Assembly (NCBI GenBank): GCA_021770825.1
Contig: JAETQD010000009.1
Coordinates: 62,001 to 126,000 of the forward strand
From: Clostridium sp.
GTDB lineage: Bacteria; Bacillota; Clostridia; Lachnospirales; Lachnospiraceae
Direction of reading: 5' to 3'
DNA length: 64,000 nt
Shown here: positions 35,176-44,148 of the stretch, one piece after another
How positions within the stretch are numbered: position 1 is the stretch's first letter
How the letters are laid out: the number at the start of each line of letters is the position of its first letter
The notes under the pieces: model-generated
The model's input: the letters and a program-made list of their open reading frames with translations, nothing else
What the model was told of the DNA's origin: nothing
Databases searched by the model: none
Made by a program: the position numbers and the translations under genes

Positions 35176-36537
35176 GTGGAAGAAAGAGAATCCTGTGGGT
35201 CTCCGATTTTTATGGAACAGGAAGCGGCGGAGGAACTCTCCGGTATCTGCATGGAAATCCTGCGGGATGCCAGAAATGAATTGTATCTTGCCATGCGGTT
35301 TCTGGATGTGGCCTTAAGTTCCCTTTATTTTGCGCCGGACCTTTCGGTGCGGGGACTTGGAACGGATGGAAACGGCCTGTTTTTCCAGCCGTCCAGACTT
35401 GCCTCCATGTACCGGCAAAACCGAATTTATGTAAACCGAACCTATCTCCATTCGGTGTTTCACTGCCTGTTTTGTCATATGTGGACCAGGAAGAAGCGGG
35501 CAGAGGAGTACTGGAATCTGGCCTGCGACATTGCGGTGGAGTCCATCATTGACGGCTTTCACATCCCCTGCATCCGCATCCCGGTCTCTCCGGTGCGAAA
35601 GGAATTTTATGGGAGATTAAAATCCCGGGTCCGTGTTTTAAATGCAGAGAGCATCTACCACGCCCTTCAGGAAATGGAGCTTTCGGAAGGGGAATATAAC
35701 CGGCTGGCAGCAGAATTTTTCCGGGATGACCATTGCTTTTGGGAAAAGGAGAAGAAGCCGCCAAGGCCCAACCGGACCAGGAATAAAAAAGAGGACTGGG
35801 ACGACAAGCGGGAGAAAATGCAGATGGAGATGGAGGCATTTTCCGAGGACCCGTCGGACGGGGAAAAGGAACTGCAGAACCAACTGGCCATCGAGAACCG
35901 GGAACGGTATGATTACAGGAAGTTTCTGAAAAAATTTTCCGTTCTAAAGGAAACCGTTCAGGTGGATCCGGATGCGTTTGATTATGTGTTTTACCACTAT
36001 GGAATGGAGTTATACGGCAATATGCCGTTGATTGAGCCGTTGGAAACCAAGGAAATCCGCCGGGTGGAGGACTTTGTGATCGTGATTGACACCTCCATGT
36101 CCTGCTCCGGGGAACTGGTGAAGAAATTCCTGGAGGAGACCTATACGGTACTGGCCCAGAGGGAGAGCTTTTTCAGGAAGGTGAATATCCACATCATCCA
36201 GTGTGACGATAAGGTACGCCAGGATGTGAAAATTGAAACGGAAGACCAGCTTAGGGAATACATGGACCATCTGACTCTGTACGGGATGGGCGGCACCGAC
36301 TTCCGTCCGGCTTTTCTTCATGTGGACCGGATGAGAAAGGAACAGAAATTTTCAAAGCTCAGAGGACTTCTTTACTTTACGGATGGCCGCGGCACCTTTC
36401 CGGTGAAGATGCCGCCCTATGACACGGCCTTTGTATTTATGGAGGACAATTACACCGATGTGGATGTGCCTCCGTGGGCCATAAAGCTGATTCTGTCTCC
36501 GGAGGAGCTGGAATCAGGAGCAGGAGAGGAAATATAG
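35176..36537 (+). CDS. VWA-like (DUF2201-type) protein, partner of MoxR ATPase
   Basis: 453 residues from GTG 35176 behind GGGAGG; the longer frame from 35086 has no supporting site. The N-terminal part (about 30-230) resembles the putative metallopeptidase domain of DUF2201 proteins but lacks a clear HEXXH; the nearest is HSVFHCLFCHMW. The C-terminal part (about 325-453) is a VWA-like domain with a MIDAS start VIVIDTSMSCSGELV (DXSXS) and GMGGTDFRPAF. Proteins of this kind work with MoxR AAA+ ATPases in metal insertion or complex remodelling. The MoxR gene starts 2 bases after its stop. Confidence 0.78.
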   Translation: MEERESCGSPIFMEQEAAEELSGICMEILRDARNELYLAMRFLDVALSSLYFAPDLSVRGLGTDGNGLFFQPSRLASMYRQNRIYVNRTYLHSVFHCLFCHMWTRKKRAEEYWNLACDIAVESIIDGFHIPCIRIPVSPVRKEFYGRLKSRVRVLNAESIYHALQEMELSEGEYNRLAAEFFRDDHCFWEKEKKPPRPNRTRNKKEDWDDKREKMQMEMEAFSEDPSDGEKELQNQLAIENRERYDYRKFLKKFSVLKETVQVDPDAFDYVFYHYGMELYGNMPLIEPLETKEIRRVEDFVIVIDTSMSCSGELVKKFLEETYTVLAQRESFFRKVNIHIIQCDDKVRQDVKIETEDQLREYMDHLTLYGMGGTDFRPAFLHVDRMRKEQKFSKLRGLLYFTDGRGTFPVKMPPYDTAFVFMEDNYTDVDVPPWAIKLILSPEELESGAGEEI

Positions 36538-36539
36538 AG

Positions 36540-38057
36540 ATGAACATTAAACGGGCAAAGGAAGAAATTAAAAATACCATAAAGGCCTATCTTTTAAGGA
36601 ACAGCCATGGGGAGTACGAGATTCTTTCCATGAGACAGCGCCCCATTCTCCTTATGGGACCGCCTGGAATCGGAAAAACACAGATCATGGAGCAGGTGGC
36701 CAGGGAATGCCAAATCGGCCTGGTGTCCTACACCATCACCCATCATACCCGCCAGAGCGCCATCGGCCTGCCGTATATTGAGGAGAAAATATATGGCGGC
36801 CAGAAAAAACATGTGACAGAATACACCATGAGCGAGATTGTGGCTGCCATTTATGATAAAATAGAAGAGACCGGGTTAAAGGAGGGGATTTTATTCATTG
36901 ATGAAATCAACTGCGTGTCGGAAACTCTGGCCCCGGCCATGCTTCAGTTTTTACAGTATAAGACCTTTGGAAACCATAAAATTCCCGATGGATGGGTCAT
37001 TGCCGCCGCAGGAAATCCGCCGGAGTATAACAAATCGGTGAGAGATTTTGATATTGCCACTCTGGACCGCATTAAAAAGATTGATGTGGAGGCGGATTTT
37101 GCCGTCTGGAAGGAATACGCAAAGCAGGTGGACATCCACCCGGCGATTCTTTCCTACTTAACAGCCAGACCCCAGCATTTTTACCAGGTGGAGACCACCG
37201 TGGACGGGAAGATCTTCGCCACACCCAGAGGATGGGAGGACTTATCCAGATTTTTGGAAGTGTATGAGAAAATCGGCCTGGCCTGTGACCGGGATGTGGT
37301 GTCCCAGTATATCCAGCATCCGAAAATCTCCAAGGATTTCGCCAATTACCTGGAGCTGTACCATAAATACCAGGCCCAGTACCAAATCGACGAGGTACTG
37401 GCGGGGAACCGGAGCGAGAGGCTGATGGAACAGGCGGCAAGGGCACCCTTTGATGAGAGGCTTTCCGTTGTGGGACTTCTGCTTTCCAGGCTCAATGTGG
37501 AATTTAAAAAGGCCGGGAAGACAGAGGGCTATTTGGAGGTATTGTTTGAAAAATTAAAGGAATTCAAAGAATGCCTGAGCGCGGGAGAGGATGAGCCCCT
37601 GGAGTGCTTTTTAAGAATTTCAGAGCGTTTCCAGGAAGAGCTTGACGGAAAAAAACGGGCAGGTCTTCTCACCAGAGAAGAGCAGTACCGTTACCGGGAT
37701 GTTTCCGACACCCTGGAGCGCTACCTGAATACTGCCAAAGGAGAAGCTCTCCGGCAGGGAGAAGAAATCTTCGGCCGGTTTGCCGGAATGTTTGGAGAAG
37801 AGAGAGAATTGTATGAGACTCTGTGCAGCAGTACTCTTTCCATGCTGGAACATGCCTTTGATTTTATGGAAGGAACCTTTGGAAACGGCCAGGAAATGGT
37901 TATTTTTATCACGGAGCTTAACACCAGCTATTATGCTGTGCAGTTTTTAAATGAAAATCCCTGTGAACGGTATTACCAATACAACAAAGAACTGCTGTTT
38001 GAAGACAGGGAAGCTGATATTTTGAGAAAACTGGACCGTTTGGGTGAGTTTTCGTAA
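36540..38057 (+). CDS. MoxR-type AAA+ ATPase
   Basis: 505 residues from ATG 36540. Walker A is LLMGPPGIGKTQIM (about residues 36-49), Walker B ILFIDEINCV (about 118-127), and sensor 1 VIAAAGNPPEYNKSVRDFD. The arginine region is FDIATLDRIKKID. The C-terminal 250 residues are helical and not part of the core. MoxR ATPases act as chaperone-like remodelers together with a VWA protein, here the gene immediately upstream. The client is unknown; no metalloenzyme operon adjoins the pair. Confidence 0.85.
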   Translation: MNIKRAKEEIKNTIKAYLLRNSHGEYEILSMRQRPILLMGPPGIGKTQIMEQVARECQIGLVSYTITHHTRQSAIGLPYIEEKIYGGQKKHVTEYTMSEIVAAIYDKIEETGLKEGILFIDEINCVSETLAPAMLQFLQYKTFGNHKIPDGWVIAAAGNPPEYNKSVRDFDIATLDRIKKIDVEADFAVWKEYAKQVDIHPAILSYLTARPQHFYQVETTVDGKIFATPRGWEDLSRFLEVYEKIGLACDRDVVSQYIQHPKISKDFANYLELYHKYQAQYQIDEVLAGNRSERLMEQAARAPFDERLSVVGLLLSRLNVEFKKAGKTEGYLEVLFEKLKEFKECLSAGEDEPLECFLRISERFQEELDGKKRAGLLTREEQYRYRDVSDTLERYLNTAKGEALRQGEEIFGRFAGMFGEERELYETLCSSTLSMLEHAFDFMEGTFGNGQEMVIFITELNTSYYAVQFLNENPCERYYQYNKELLFEDREADILRKLDRLGEFS

Positions 38058-38084
38058 GCCGTAAAAAAGAGGAGGAGAAGGAAT

Positions 38085-38957
38085 ATGCAATATGAAGGAA
38101 CTTTGTACCGTCCGCCCAGCGAGGCGTACAGCTTAATTATTCAGGTCACCATCGGATGTGCTCATAATAAGTGCACATTCTGCAACATGTACCGGGAGAA
38201 AAAGTTCCGTGTGAGAACCAAAGAGGAGATCATGCGGGATTTGGACGAATGCCGTGATTATTATGGGGACCGGGTACGCCGGGTGTTCTTTGCAGACGGG
38301 GATGCGTTGGTGGTAAAGACGGAAATGCTGTTGGAGCTGCTTGACTATGTCCATAAAAATTTCCCCCATGTGGAGCGGATTTCTTCCTACGGAACCGCAA
38401 AGGATGTGCTGAAAAAATCAGAAGAGGATTTAAAAGCCCTGGCAGCGGCCGGGCTGGAGCTCATCTATATCGGGGCAGAATCGGGGGATGACCGGGTGCT
38501 GGAGCACATTAAAAAGGACGTGACGGCTGCCGATATCATTGCCGCCGGACAGAAATTAAAACGCTGCGGCTTAAAGACCTCCGTAACTCTGATTTCCGGC
38601 CTGGGCGGCCGAAAGGGAATCCGTGAGCACGCCATCAAATCCGCGGAGCTGATCACCGGAATGAATCCGGAGTACGCTTCCTTCCTGACCCTGCGGCTGT
38701 ATGAGGGAACCCAGATGAATGAGGAAGTGAAACGCGGGGAGATGGAGCTCATCACTCCGGACGAGATCGTGGAGGAGATGGAGCTGTTCTTAAGCCACGT
38801 GGATTCCCCGGGAACCGTTTTCAGAACCAACCACGCCTCCAACTATGTGGTTCTTGCCGGAACCCTCAACGAAGACACGCCGCGGATGTTAGCGGAGCTG
38901 GAGCTTGTGAAGGAAAAGCAATGGTACAGGCTGGAGGAGTGGAGACGGCATATTTAA
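38085..38957 (+). CDS. Radical SAM protein B (CX4CX2C type)
   Basis: 290 residues from ATG 38085 after GAGGAGAAGG. The N-terminus LYRPPSEAYSLIIQVTIGC leads into CAHNKCTFCNMYREKKF (C-x4-C-x2-C). FADGDALVVKTEMLLELL and YIGAESGDDRVLEHIKK match the Elp3-like radical SAM core, and LISGLGGRKGIREHA follows. It lacks accessory domains. It belongs to the same broad group as the gene at 25752-26618. Function is unknown. Confidence 0.83.
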   Translation: MQYEGTLYRPPSEAYSLIIQVTIGCAHNKCTFCNMYREKKFRVRTKEEIMRDLDECRDYYGDRVRRVFFADGDALVVKTEMLLELLDYVHKNFPHVERISSYGTAKDVLKKSEEDLKALAAAGLELIYIGAESGDDRVLEHIKKDVTAADIIAAGQKLKRCGLKTSVTLISGLGGRKGIREHAIKSAELITGMNPEYASFLTLRLYEGTQMNEEVKRGEMELITPDEIVEEMELFLSHVDSPGTVFRTNHASNYVVLAGTLNEDTPRMLAELELVKEKQWYRLEEWRRHI

Positions 38958-38961
38958 GAGA

Positions 38962-39585
38962 TCAGGCCAGCGTTAAAACGGCCGTCTGGTTTTTCAGGTG
39001 CTTGTCAAGAACGAGGGTGTTGGTGGCGTAGGTCATCACATCGTTGCAGTGGCTGGTATATTCCTCCAGGCGGCCGATCACCGGATAGCCGAAGGTGTCG
39101 GAGCGGTAATGCATGGGAATTACCACGCGGGGAGAAAGTGCCATAACCAGTGCCTTTGCCTGGGCAGCGTCGATGGTGTAGTAGCCGCCCACGGGAATGA
39201 GAATGGCATCCAGGTGCTTTAGCTGGTCCATCTGCTGGTTTGTAAGGGCACATCCAAGGTCCCCCATATGGGCAATCCGGAGGTCTCCGGCTTCCAGAAT
39301 ATGAATCCGGTTAGTTCCCCGTAAGGTGCCCTGGGCATCATCATGGTAGGTGTCGATCTTCAGAATGTTGAAGGGGTTTGAGGCTTGAGGCTCTTTTAGA
39401 CTCACCGCCTCAGTAAAACCATGATCGCTGTGTTCATGGCTGCAGAGAACGCGGTCAGCAGTTAAAGACAGCGGAGCCAGTCCGGGAACGGAGCCCGGTG
39501 CATAAGGATCCAGAACAATGGAATAGCCATTATAAGAAACTGTGAAACAAGAATGACCGTGCCATGTAATCGAAATATTGCCCAT
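38962..39585 (-). CDS. MBL-fold metallo-hydrolase, UPF0173-like
   Basis: 207 residues from ATG 39585, with AGGAGGG before it. Metal-binding motifs are TWHGHSCF near the start, CSHEHSDHG (HXHXDH, about residues 47-55), the His in AHMGDLG and IPMHYRSD. The family is a compact metallo-beta-lactamase fold hydrolase of unknown substrate. It is convergent with radical SAM B, with 4 bases between stops. Confidence 0.82.
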   Translation of the reverse strand: MGNISITWHGHSCFTVSYNGYSIVLDPYAPGSVPGLAPLSLTADRVLCSHEHSDHGFTEAVSLKEPQASNPFNILKIDTYHDDAQGTLRGTNRIHILEAGDLRIAHMGDLGCALTNQQMDQLKHLDAILIPVGGYYTIDAAQAKALVMALSPRVVIPMHYRSDTFGYPVIGRLEEYTSHCNDVMTYATNTLVLDKHLKNQTAVLTLA

Positions 39586-39671
39586 AAATTCCCTCCTGTA
39601 ATGCAAAATTTTTCTGATTCTATTTTACCACGGAAGTGAGGCTGGTTCAAATATTTTTAAAGGAAAGGGAC

Positions 39672-40427
39672 ATGCTGCGGTTTAGAGGCCTGACGGCAGC
39701 CGTTTTTCTGGCGGCAGCCGTCTGGTCCGGCAGCAGATTGTATGGTACCGTGAGAGAATACGACCGCGGCGATGCGGATTTAGGCCAGATGTATAAGGCT
39801 GTGGAATCCGTTTATGCGCCGGGGCCGGAAGAAACAAAAGAGTATCCCGGAGAGAACCGGTTTGACGGGCTTCAAAAGCTTAACAGTGATATTGCAGCAT
39901 GGATTCGGATTGAAAACACCGCCATCGACTATCCTGTGATGCATACGCCCGGAGAGCCGGATTTTTATTTATCCCACGGATTTGATAAAGAACCGTCTGT
40001 TTACGGGATGATTTATATGGATGCCGGGTGCAGTCTGGATGAAAGCTGCAAAAACCGCATTTTATACGGCCATCACATGAAAAATGGCGCCATGTTTGCC
40101 GCGCTTTCGGAATATGCGTCCGGGGAGTACCGGGAGGCACATCCGGTTATTCTCTTTGATACGCCGGAGGGGACAGAGTATTATGAGGTATTTGCGGCCA
40201 TGAGTTTGTCTGCTTCGCAGATGGAAGAAAGTCTCACAGAGTGGCTTGCGGCAGACACAGAGGAGGCGTACCGGAATCTGACGGCATATGCCATGAAACA
40301 GAGTTTTTACAGTAAAAAAGCGGCCCCCCGATGGCCGGAGCCACTTTTAACGCTGATTACCTGCGAGTATACAAAAAAGGATGGCCGTTTCCTTGTTTTG
40401 GCAGGAAAAACAGGGAAAAGAAATTAA
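39672..40427 (+). CDS. srtB: Class B sortase
   Basis: 251 residues from ATG 39672 after AAAGGAAAGGG. An N-terminal membrane anchor (GLTAAVFLAAAVWSGSRLYG) is followed by an extracellular catalytic domain. The catalytic His is in NRILYGHHMKNGAMF (about residue 138), the Cys in TLITCEYTKKDGRF (TLXTC, about 235) and Arg in the following DGRF segment. The block WIRIENTAIDYPVMHT is typical of class B enzymes. It would attach surface proteins to peptidoglycan. No substrate gene adjoins it; the IPKTG protein at the window start is a possible but unproven client. Confidence 0.87.
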   Translation: MLRFRGLTAAVFLAAAVWSGSRLYGTVREYDRGDADLGQMYKAVESVYAPGPEETKEYPGENRFDGLQKLNSDIAAWIRIENTAIDYPVMHTPGEPDFYLSHGFDKEPSVYGMIYMDAGCSLDESCKNRILYGHHMKNGAMFAALSEYASGEYREAHPVILFDTPEGTEYYEVFAAMSLSASQMEESLTEWLAADTEEAYRNLTAYAMKQSFYSKKAAPRWPEPLLTLITCEYTKKDGRFLVLAGKTGKRN

Positions 40428-40876
40428 TTGGTCTCCGACTGGTAAAGATCTGCCAAGATCCGGACACATGTTTCAATGCCGAGAGCACCGCTGTCCAAAG
40501 CTATATGATACTGTTCCATGGCACCCCATTTCATATCTGTATAAAACTGATAGTAAGCAGCACAGCGCCCAACGATTACACAGGGCCCCTGCTCAGCCAG
40601 CTCCGTGATAATTTTAGTCTGGACGGACCATAAGGTGTCCTGATTGGAATGTCCATAGAAATCACGGTCAGAAAAAGCGCTGGCCATCCAGCTTCCGTGG
40701 GAGGCATATTCGCCTCTTTCTGCAATATATTCTTTGGCAAAGCCGCTTTCCTCTGCAATCTTCTCAATCAATTCATGGTCATAGCAGGGGATTCCCAGTC
40801 TGGCGGCTACTTCCCGTCCAATGGTCCTTCCGCCGCTTCCGAACTGACGGCTGATGGTGATAATTTTGTGTTTCAT
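40424..40876 (-). CDS. Cytidylate kinase-like protein, apparently missing an internal segment
   Basis: 150 residues, against about 200 for related cytidylate kinase-like proteins of Clostridia. The N-terminal half is intact, with ITISRQFGSGGRTIGREVA (P-loop) and PCYDHELIEKIA. At CVIVGRCA the sequence jumps straight to AYYQFYTDMKWG, which in relatives lies about 50 residues further on. The missing part includes the adenylate/LID segment, so kinase activity is doubtful. The frame is kept and the ATG 40876 (GGAGGG) is normal. It overlaps the sortase stop by 4 bases on the other strand. The deletion is inferred from recalled relatives. Confidence 0.72.
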   Translation of the reverse strand: MKHKIITISRQFGSGGRTIGREVAARLGIPCYDHELIEKIAEESGFAKEYIAERGEYASHGSWMASAFSDRDFYGHSNQDTLWSVQTKIITELAEQGPCVIVGRCAAYYQFYTDMKWGAMEQYHIALDSGALGIETCVRILADLYQSETN

Positions 40877-40891
40877 GTAATTCCCTCCTTT

Positions 40892-42289
40892 TTATGAATC
40901 GGTTTTCAGGGTTTTTAAAGTATAAACAATAACGGCGGCTGAAATTAAAAATGTCAGCACATCGGAAACCGGCATGGAGTACAGGACACCGTCCAACTGG
41001 AAAATGCCGGGGAGTATCAGAGCAAAGCCTACGCCGAATACCACTTCACGAACCATGGAAAGCATGGTGGAAAGGAATGCCTTTCCGAGGGACTGAAGGT
41101 AGATAAAGGTTGCTTTATTGACCGTCGCAAGGGTCATCATGCACAGATAAATGCGGAAGCTCTTAATTGCGAAATCAGTATAATAGGAGCTCTCATTGGC
41201 GGCTCCGAAGATGGCGATAAGCTGTCCCGGGAAGAATTCCACAATGATGGTAGCAACGAAGCCCACCACAGCCTCGGAAATCAGCAGGAGAATAAACAGG
41301 CTTTTGGCACGGTCATTTCTCTTGGCGCCGATATTATAACCCACAATGGGGATACATCCGGCAGCCATGCCGACGGCGATGGAAATGACGATCTGGAAAA
41401 ACTTCATGACGATCCCAACCACGGCCATGGGGATCTGGGCGTACTGTACCTGGCCGAAAATGGGATCCATGGCACCGTATTTCTGAATCATGTTGTTGAT
41501 GGCAGCCATGGCAGCAACCAGGGAAATCTGGGATAAGAAGCTGCAGATTCCCAGCGGCAGATATTTTTTCGCAAGGGAGCCATGGATACGGAAGCTGCTT
41601 TTTTCCAGTTTGACGGCCTTCATGTTGCAAAGATACCAGATGGACAGAACGGCAGTCAGAACCTGGCCCAAGACCGTTGCAACGGCTGCACCCATCATGC
41701 CCCATTTAAAAATGAAGATGAAAATCGGGTCCAGGATAATATTTGTGAAGGCACCGGCCAGGGTGGAAACCATGGCGAATTTCGGACTTCCATCGGAACG
41801 GATTACAGGGTTCATGGCCTGGCCGAACATATAAAAAGGAATGCCGACGGTGATCCAGAAGAAATATTCCTTGGAATGGAAGAAGGTCTCCTGGTTTACC
41901 CGGCCGCCGAACATGGTTAAAATCTGCTCCTGAAAGATCAGGTAAACGGCGGTGAGAAGAAGGCTGGCAATCACACAGAGAATGACAGAGCTTCCGATAC
42001 TTTTATGTGCATTTTCACGCTGGTTTGCGCCCAGGCTGATGCTGACAAAGGCACAGCAGCCGTCGCCGATCATAACGGCAATGGCCAGAGCCACCACAGT
42101 CAGCGGAAACACAACCGTATTGGCAGCGTTTCCGTAAGAGCCAAGGTAGGATGCGTTGGCAATGAAAATCTGGTCAACGATGTTGTAAAGTGCAGCTACA
42201 AGCAGTGAAATAATACAGGGCACAGCATACCTTCGCATCAATGCCCCAATGGGTTCTGTTTCCAGAAATGTGTTTGATTTTTGATTCAT
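40892..42289 (-). CDS. MATE-family efflux transporter 4
   Basis: 465 residues with 12 hydrophobic segments. LETEPIGALMRRYAVPCIIS and VAALYNIVDQIFIANA are the MATE start. FPLTVVALAIAVMIGDGCCAF near residue 75 resembles the MepA-like clostridial branch. The start is ATG 42289. It lies 15 bases upstream of the cytidylate kinase-like gene on the same strand, so the two may be one transcript. Confidence 0.88.
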   Translation of the reverse strand: MNQKSNTFLETEPIGALMRRYAVPCIISLLVAALYNIVDQIFIANASYLGSYGNAANTVVFPLTVVALAIAVMIGDGCCAFVSISLGANQRENAHKSIGSSVILCVIASLLLTAVYLIFQEQILTMFGGRVNQETFFHSKEYFFWITVGIPFYMFGQAMNPVIRSDGSPKFAMVSTLAGAFTNIILDPIFIFIFKWGMMGAAVATVLGQVLTAVLSIWYLCNMKAVKLEKSSFRIHGSLAKKYLPLGICSFLSQISLVAAMAAINNMIQKYGAMDPIFGQVQYAQIPMAVVGIVMKFFQIVISIAVGMAAGCIPIVGYNIGAKRNDRAKSLFILLLISEAVVGFVATIIVEFFPGQLIAIFGAANESSYYTDFAIKSFRIYLCMMTLATVNKATFIYLQSLGKAFLSTMLSMVREVVFGVGFALILPGIFQLDGVLYSMPVSDVLTFLISAAVIVYTLKTLKTDS

Positions 42290-42344
42290 TGGAATCCACT
42301 CCTTTTCGTAAAGATGAAATTAGATTCCGCCGGTCAGCGGACAC

Positions 42345-42399
42345 AAAAAAACAGCCTGTGGCAGTCAACCGGACTTACGCAAGACTGCTACACGCTGTT
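42345..42399 (-). terminator. Intrinsic terminator of the DNA glycosylase gene
   Basis: On the minus strand 17-base arms (42399-42383 and 42366-42350, two mismatches) are followed by a T-run (42351-42345). It lies about 55 bases after the glycosylase stop and upstream of the MATE gene. Confidence 0.75.
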
Positions 42400-42454
42400 A
42401 TGCTATATGATAGCAAGTTTTGAAAAAAGTGTCAAAGGTAAAAATTAACAAAAT

Positions 42455-43369
42455 TTATGTGGATGCTGTGGGTGGTTCTGATGAATGGCCCTTGGCAAGC
42501 TCTCTCTCATAATAAAAGATATACTGCTGCATCACCCCGGCGAACCCCTTATACCTGGAAAAATGCTTTTGAATCAGCAGCTCATATACTTTTGCTTCTG
42601 CAAGGCCCTTGGGGAGGCGGCTTTTGGGGGCGTACTGGCTCAAAAGAATCTTCTTTATCCAGGTGTCCACGGGAAAAGCGTCGATGTGATGCAGGCCGAA
42701 CAGGCAGATACAATTTGCTACTTTTTCCCCGATCCCATAAAACTGCTCCAGGTACTTTAAGGCCGAAGGATGGTCCATGGCAGTGAGCAGGGATAGGTCT
42801 AAGCGGCCTTCGCAGGCATCTTCACAGACCTGCTTAATATATTTGGCACGGTACCCTAACTTCAGCGCCTGAAGGTCCTCCAGGGCAGCGTGGGATAGCT
42901 GCTGGGGAGAGGGGAAGGTATAATAGCAGACAGGGCCGCCCGGGATGCAGAGGTCCTTAGGAATCTCCATCCGGGTGCCATAACGGGTACTTAAGGTTTC
43001 CACCAGAGCACGGATATTTGGAATGGTCTTTTGCTGGGAGATAATAAAGGTGAGAATCATCTCCCATAAATCCTGCCGAAGAATGCGAATTCCGCTCCCA
43101 TATTCCGCTGCCTGCCTTAAGTATGCGTCTTTTGGATTGACAGAGTCAATGTATGCCTGGTAGTCCGTTTTCAGATCAAAATACTGTTCCCAGAAGGGAA
43201 ATTCATCTTCCGTACAGGAAAAGGTCACGGTTTGTTCCTGTTGGGAAATAACCAGAAAATGAGCTTTGCTGATGACGGAATATCCAGCTCCATAGGGAAC
43301 CATCCGGAAACACTGACCGGAATCAGCGATCTGCTCTATATGAAAACATGATAAATTTTTTTGTATCAT
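42455..43369 (-). CDS. OGG1-type 8-oxoguanine DNA glycosylase/lyase
   Basis: 304 residues from ATG 43369 (site GCGAGG). N-terminal IADSGQCFRMVPYGAGYSVI resembles the OGG_N domain. The helix-hairpin-helix-GPD motif is FYGIGEKVANCICLFGL, with the catalytic Lys in GEKVAN, then HIDAFPVDTWIKK with the conserved Asp. FIISQQKTIPNIRALVETLS is also family-typical. It should excise oxidised guanine and nick the strand by beta-elimination. No iron-sulphur cluster cysteines are seen at the C-terminus. Confidence 0.85.
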   Translation of the reverse strand: MIQKNLSCFHIEQIADSGQCFRMVPYGAGYSVISKAHFLVISQQEQTVTFSCTEDEFPFWEQYFDLKTDYQAYIDSVNPKDAYLRQAAEYGSGIRILRQDLWEMILTFIISQQKTIPNIRALVETLSTRYGTRMEIPKDLCIPGGPVCYYTFPSPQQLSHAALEDLQALKLGYRAKYIKQVCEDACEGRLDLSLLTAMDHPSALKYLEQFYGIGEKVANCICLFGLHHIDAFPVDTWIKKILLSQYAPKSRLPKGLAEAKVYELLIQKHFSRYKGFAGVMQQYIFYYERELAKGHSSEPPTAST

Positions 43370-43467
43370 AAGTACCTCGCATATGTATTTCTTTATAGAT
43401 TTTATAGTATAATGAAAGAAAAATTGCAAGAAAAATGCCCAAAAAGGTAAAAGCGGAGGATAGCAAA

Positions 43468-44097
43468 ATGAAAGAAGATATGAACCGTAAAATTGCAGCC
43501 CGGGTGACAGAGGAGCTTAAAAAGAGAAATATGGAGGGCTTTTACTGCGAGAATGCAGAGGAGGCAGTAAAAATGGTTCTGGATATGATTGAACCGGAGG
43601 CACTTATAAGCTGGGGCGGCTCGGCAGCGGTAAAGGAAATCGGCCTTTTGGAGCGGTTAAAGGAAACGGGACATAACATGCTGGAATATCCGGAGGCAGA
43701 CCGAAAAGCCATTGGAAGTCCCGTATTTTCCCAGGTGGTTGGCTGCGATTATTTTCTGATGGGAACCAATGCCATCACGCTGAAAGGAGAGCTGGTAAAC
43801 ATCGACGGTGCCAGTAACCGGCTGTCCTGCCTGCTTCATGGCCCCAAACATGTGATTATTGTGGCAGGAATGAATAAGATCGTGAAAACTGCAGAAGATG
43901 GAATCCACAGGATTCAGACCTCAGTATGTCCGTATATTGCGGACATAACCAATCGGAAAACGCCGTGTGCAGTCACAGGAGTCTGCACCGACTGCCAGTC
44001 TCCGGACTGCATGTGCTGTAACATTGTCATCACCAGACGGTCCAGATACACAGGAAGGATTAAGGTGATTCTTGTGGGAGAAACACTGGGAATTTAA
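43468..44097 (+). CDS. LUD-domain protein
   Basis: 209 residues from ATG 43468 after GCGGAGGA; an earlier frame start has no site. The block EALISWGGSAAVKEIGLLERL, then TNAITLKGELVNIDGASNR, HVIIVAGMNKIVK and CDCQ/C-rich end (CTDCQSPDCMCCNIVITRRS) are typical of LutC/LUD proteins of the single-domain clostridial type. LUD proteins take part in lactate utilisation, but this form is common without lutAB. No lut genes are here, so its function is open. The C-terminal cysteines could bind metal. Confidence 0.8.
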   Translation: MKEDMNRKIAARVTEELKKRNMEGFYCENAEEAVKMVLDMIEPEALISWGGSAAVKEIGLLERLKETGHNMLEYPEADRKAIGSPVFSQVVGCDYFLMGTNAITLKGELVNIDGASNRLSCLLHGPKHVIIVAGMNKIVKTAEDGIHRIQTSVCPYIADITNRKTPCAVTGVCTDCQSPDCMCCNIVITRRSRYTGRIKVILVGETLGI

Positions 44098-44109
44098 CAA
44101 GGAATGGAG

Positions 44110-44148
44110 CCGCGCGCTGAGAGGGGGTTCTCGCGCGCGGAATTTTTT
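44110..44148 (+). terminator. Intrinsic terminator of the LUD gene
   Basis: A 12-bp GC-rich stem with one bulged base (44110-44122 with 44129-44140) is followed by AATTTTTT. It touches the end of the convergent thioesterase gene. Confidence 0.8.
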
